From the NCBI GenBank assembly GCA_900313745.1, contig OMSM01000123.1, forward strand, positions 1 through 8,469: DNA of 8,469 nt, read 5' to 3'. The notes under the pieces were generated by a model. The model was not told the DNA's origin, did not search any database, and saw nothing but the letters and a program-made list of their open reading frames with translations. The DNA comes from an uncultured Lachnospiraceae bacterium (GTDB lineage: Bacteria; Bacillota; Clostridia; Lachnospirales; Lachnospiraceae). A program made the translations under genes and the position numbers. This document shows positions 6,299 to 8,469 of the stretch, one piece after another (the first letter of the stretch is position 1; the number at the start of each line of letters is the position of its first letter).

Positions 6299-8335
6299 TT
6301 AGTTGAAGATGCGGCGGATCGTCAGGATCTGCCTGTAGTTCGCCTGTCCGATCTTGATGCCGGAGCGGGGATTCGAGGCATGAACGATCTGTCCGTTGCC
6401 GATGTAGATACCGACATGTCCGTCGTAGCAGACGATATCGCCGGGCCTCGCCTCGGCGAGGCTGCTCACCGCGGTGCCCTGGGTCCGGTCGCCCGCGTCG
6501 GAGTGCGGAAGGGATACGCCGAAGTGCGCGTAGACAGAGAGAACAAATCCCGAGCAGTCCGCGCCGTTCGTCAGGCTGGTTCCGCCCCACACATAAGGAT
6601 TTCCGAGGAACTGCAGCGCGTAGTCCGCGACCTGCTGTCCCTTGGTACCTCCCGTAGGCGCGGTGTACCCTGCGGCCCTGTTCGCCGCCTCCGCGGTCTT
6701 TGTCGCCGTCTCTGCCGCCGCCTGGGCTTCAGCCGCTTTTGCTTCGGCCTTCGCTGCCTCTTCCTGTGCGAGCTTCAGCATCTCTTCTGCTTCGGCAACA
6801 GCCTTCTCCGCTTCTGCTCTCGCTTCCTCGGCTGCCTGTTCCGCGTCTGCCGCTTCCTGTGCAGCCTGCGCGCTGTTCGCGGCTTCCTCCGCCTTCAGCC
6901 TGAGCTCTTCAGCGGTCTTTCTCGCATCCTCGGCAGCAATCTTGGCCAGAGTCGCCGCTGCTCTCGCCTCCTCGGCGACGCGCTCCTCATAGCTCTTGGA
7001 TTCCGCTTCCTCCCTGGATTCCGCGGTCTTGTACTCGCTCTCCACGTCGGCGAAGTCCATGCTGATATATCCGTCGCCGTCCGGGGTCTCTACCTTGTAC
7101 CAGCCGTCTTCCTCACTGATGATGTTGAGCTTGTCCCCTCCGGGTACCAGCGTGATCACGTCGGACTCGATATCTGCCGCCGCGCGGACGCGGAGCGTCT
7201 CGGTGGTCACCACCGCGACCATGGTCTTGCTCTCCTCCGCAACCTCATGGGCCTTCGTGCCGAAAACCAGGTACTGCTGGAGGACATAGCCCTCGACATT
7301 GCCGGAGCGGATCTTCATCCAGCCGTTTTCGTCCGCTCTGGAAACCACGACGCCGGTGCTGTGGTTGTACAGTCTTCCGACAACTTCACTGTCCGTGCCC
7401 GCTTCGGCCCGGATATTCACATAGTCGTCCACGTTGGCTACCGCAAACTCATCGCCGGTTACCGCGCCTTCCTGCATGGGTGCGGGGACTGCATTCTCCG
7501 CGGGAGCTGCTTCTTCAGCGGCGGGCTCCGCTGCTTCCGTCTCCCCGGCGTCTTCCGCGGGCTCCGCAGGTGCAGCCGAAGCTTCTCCTTCCGCCTCTGC
7601 GGGCTGTTCCGTCAGGGTTTCTCCGGACTGGCTTCCCGCAGCTTCCAGTTCATCGGCCCGCTGACCCTCAGGAATCGGCTCGGCATCGGACATGATATCC
7701 AGGACCACAGGCGTGGGGATCTCCACAAGGTCGTCCGTATCGATCACGCTGGGCACGACAGGTGCCGCCGTGCTCCTGAAAGGCTGCACCTCATCACCTG
7801 CACTTCCCTCGGGGAGGGCCGGTACAGACGGTGCCTGCGCGGTATTTTCCGCAGGTGCCGGTTCTGATGCGTAAGGAAGATCCGCAGGCTCTTCGGGCAC
7901 TGCCTGATAAAGGGCAGCCTGCTCCGCGGCCCCGCTCTGAGCGATCATTTCCTCCTCTGCGGCGATTGCTTCCGCCGCAGCCGCGCGCTCCGCGGCCTGC
8001 GTCTCCGTCAGTTCGACAGAAAGAATCCGCACCTCGGGCGCCTCCTGCTCTTCCTCCTTCGCAGGATAGTTCACCGCGATGGAAGCCGCTGCCGCGGTAA
8101 TCACGGCGCGGGCGGGCTGCTCTTTCTTTTCCGGAGCACTCTCCGGCATGGAAGCCGCAACCTCGCTGAGCGATACGCTGTCGGTACGGATGACATACTC
8201 AATACCCGCACTGGGAAGCCTGCGCTGCACTGCTCCGTAGGCTGCCGCCGTAATCGGATGGAGAACAAGCCCCGCTGCGGCTGCCGCTGTCAGTGCAATT
8301 GCTGCCTTTCCCCTGAGGGTGTGAAGAAAATTCAT
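6299..8335 (-). CDS. Secreted SH3-domain NlpC/P60 cell-wall peptidase with coiled coil
   Basis: This 678-residue exported protein probably cleaves peptidoglycan stem peptides. In order it has: a signal peptide (about 1-34; Arg/Lys n-region, Ala-rich core ending ITAAAYG); a low-complexity Ala/Glu/Pro-rich stretch to about 295; two bacterial SH3-like domains (about 297-358 with VNIRAEAGTDSEVVG, and 374-432 with LRVRAAADIESDVI); an Ala/Glu/Lys coiled coil (about 433-555); and an NlpC/P60 domain (565-678). The catalytic residues are visible: Cys594 in ADCSGF, His640 in GHVGIYIG, and His652 in IVHASNP. I chose ATG 8335 because the signal peptide begins there and GGAGG lies 11 nt upstream. A TTG at 8341 has a better 5-nt spacing and would add two residues. 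An ATG at 8461 overlaps the -35 box and is rejected. The gene stands alone, with its own promoter and terminator. Its cleavage specificity is unknown. Confidence 0.93.
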   Translation of the reverse strand: MNFLHTLRGKAAIALTAAAAAGLVLHPITAAAYGAVQRRLPSAGIEYVIRTDSVSLSEVAASMPESAPEKKEQPARAVITAAAASIAVNYPAKEEEQEAPEVRILSVELTETQAAERAAAAEAIAAEEEMIAQSGAAEQAALYQAVPEEPADLPYASEPAPAENTAQAPSVPALPEGSAGDEVQPFRSTAAPVVPSVIDTDDLVEIPTPVVLDIMSDAEPIPEGQRADELEAAGSQSGETLTEQPAEAEGEASAAPAEPAEDAGETEAAEPAAEEAAPAENAVPAPMQEGAVTGDEFAVANVDDYVNIRAEAGTDSEVVGRLYNHSTGVVVSRADENGWMKIRSGNVEGYVLQQYLVFGTKAHEVAEESKTMVAVVTTETLRVRAAADIESDVITLVPGGDKLNIISEEDGWYKVETPDGDGYISMDFADVESEYKTAESREEAESKSYEERVAEEARAAATLAKIAAEDARKTAEELRLKAEEAANSAQAAQEAADAEQAAEEARAEAEKAVAEAEEMLKLAQEEAAKAEAKAAEAQAAAETATKTAEAANRAAGYTAPTGGTKGQQVADYALQFLGNPYVWGGTSLTNGADCSGFVLSVYAHFGVSLPHSDAGDRTQGTAVSSLAEARPGDIVCYDGHVGIYIGNGQIVHASNPRSGIKIGQANYRQILTIRRIFN

Positions 8336-8346
8336 ATGCAATAATG

Positions 8347-8351
8347 CCTCC
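8347..8351 (-). promoter_or_regulatory. Ribosome binding site that leaves the NlpC/P60 start ambiguous
   Basis: GGAGG on the minus strand lies 5 nt before a TTG (8341) and 11 nt before the ATG (8335), both in frame and both upstream of the same signal peptide. Spacing favours TTG and codon use favours ATG. The mature secreted protein would be the same either way. Confidence 0.6.
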
Positions 8352-8360
8352 GGATCTATA

Positions 8361-8400
8361 GGAATGCGGTCACTGCCGCAATCTTTCGATTTTGTTAAAA
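8361..8400 (-). other. Structured leader of the NlpC/P60 gene
   Basis: On the minus strand, AATC-GAAA-GATT forms a 4-bp stem capped by a GNRA-type tetraloop. It is followed immediately by TGCGG-CAGTGA-CCGCA, a 5-bp stem with a 6-nt loop. They lie between the promoter-proximal hairpin (8401-8428) and the GGAGG. NlpC/P60 genes are often controlled by the c-di-AMP (ydaO-type) riboswitch, but this leader is too short and I do not see that motif. Confidence 0.35.
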
Positions 8401-8428
8401 AATAATTCCGAAATATTACGGAATTATT
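8397..8428 (-). terminator. Hairpin with U-tract just after the transcription start (possible attenuator)
   Basis: AATAATTCCG (8401-8410) and CGGAATTATT (8419-8428) form a perfect 10-bp stem with an 8-nt loop. On the minus strand the stem runs into further T residues (8400-8397), giving six T in a row. It begins only a few nucleotides after the expected start of transcription. It could be a leader attenuator, a 5' stabilising hairpin, or a dimer-binding operator. The stem is AT-rich, so a strong terminator is less likely. Confidence 0.45.
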
Positions 8429-8436
8429 ACAAAAGG

Positions 8437-8466
8437 AATATATCACTCCTTCCCTCGCCATGTCAA
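8437..8466 (-). promoter_or_regulatory. Sigma-A promoter of the NlpC/P60 gene
   Basis: On the minus strand a perfect -35 box TTGACA (8466-8461) is followed after 18 nt by TATATT (8442-8437). A 17-nt reading gives ATATAT, which is weaker. Transcription should start near 8430, leaving a leader of about 95 nt. Confidence 0.8.
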
Positions 8467-8469
8467 ACA

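Noticed and set aside
6380..7867. Plus-strand open frame of 495 residues across the NlpC/P60 gene
   Set aside because: It is the antisense of Ala/Glu-rich coding sequence, giving Arg/Leu/Cys-rich nonsense; the sense frame has signal peptide, SH3 and NlpC/P60 domains.
8391..8399. TTGTTAA half-site upstream of the NlpC/P60 gene as a second Rex operator
   Set aside because: Only one half matches; the partner half after the 4-nt spacer does not resemble TTAACAA.
8336..8436. c-di-AMP (ydaO-type) riboswitch upstream of the NlpC/P60 gene
   Set aside because: The leader is only about 95 nt and the conserved motif of that riboswitch is not visible.
8336..8461. N-terminal extension of the NlpC/P60 protein from ATG 8461
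   Set aside because: That ATG overlaps the TTGACA promoter element, has no signal peptide before the real one, and lies upstream of the predicted transcription start.

Overview
The window is a stretch of a Gram-positive anaerobe chromosome, most likely a butyrate-producing member of the Clostridia (Lachnospiraceae-like). This rests on a complete acetyl-CoA to butyryl-CoA gene set in the order thl-crt-hbd-bcd-etfB-etfA, a long-form hibernation factor of the Firmicutes type, sigma-A promoters and strong GGAGG ribosome binding sites. Third positions are GC-rich, so the genome is on the GC-rich side for this group. All genes lie on the minus strand. The long plus-strand open frames are antisense shadows of them.

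Read in the direction of transcription (high to low coordinates), the first gene (8335-6299) encodes a secreted cell-wall protein. It has a signal peptide, a long Ala/Glu/Pro-rich segment, two SH3-like domains, an Ala-rich coiled coil and a C-terminal NlpC/P60 peptidase domain. It has its own promoter (TTGACA/TATATT), a leader with hairpins and a clear intrinsic terminator (6207-6236). Next is hpf (6057-5527), the long ribosome hibernation promoting factor, with its own extended -10, a structured leader and a GC-rich terminator-like hairpin.

The rest is the butyrate operon. A near-consensus promoter (TTGAAA-17 bp-TATAAT) is followed just past the expected start site by a good match to the Rex (NADH/NAD+ sensor) operator. 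Then come thiolase, crotonase, 3-hydroxybutyryl-CoA dehydrogenase, butyryl-CoA dehydrogenase, and the two electron-transfer flavoprotein subunits. etfA is cut by the window edge after 22 codons. Together these enzymes condense two acetyl-CoA and reduce the product to butyryl-CoA. The last step probably bifurcates electrons from NADH to crotonyl-CoA and ferredoxin. The enzymes releasing butyrate (butyryl-CoA transferase or butyrate kinase) are not in the window.

No mobile element, CRISPR array, rRNA, tRNA or novel multi-gene system is visible, and no gene-free stretch exceeds 300 bases. The points most worth a second look are regulatory: the Rex-like site, the unusually long gaps (60-105 nt) between operon genes, four of which hold perfect inverted repeats, and the structured leaders of hpf and the NlpC/P60 gene.
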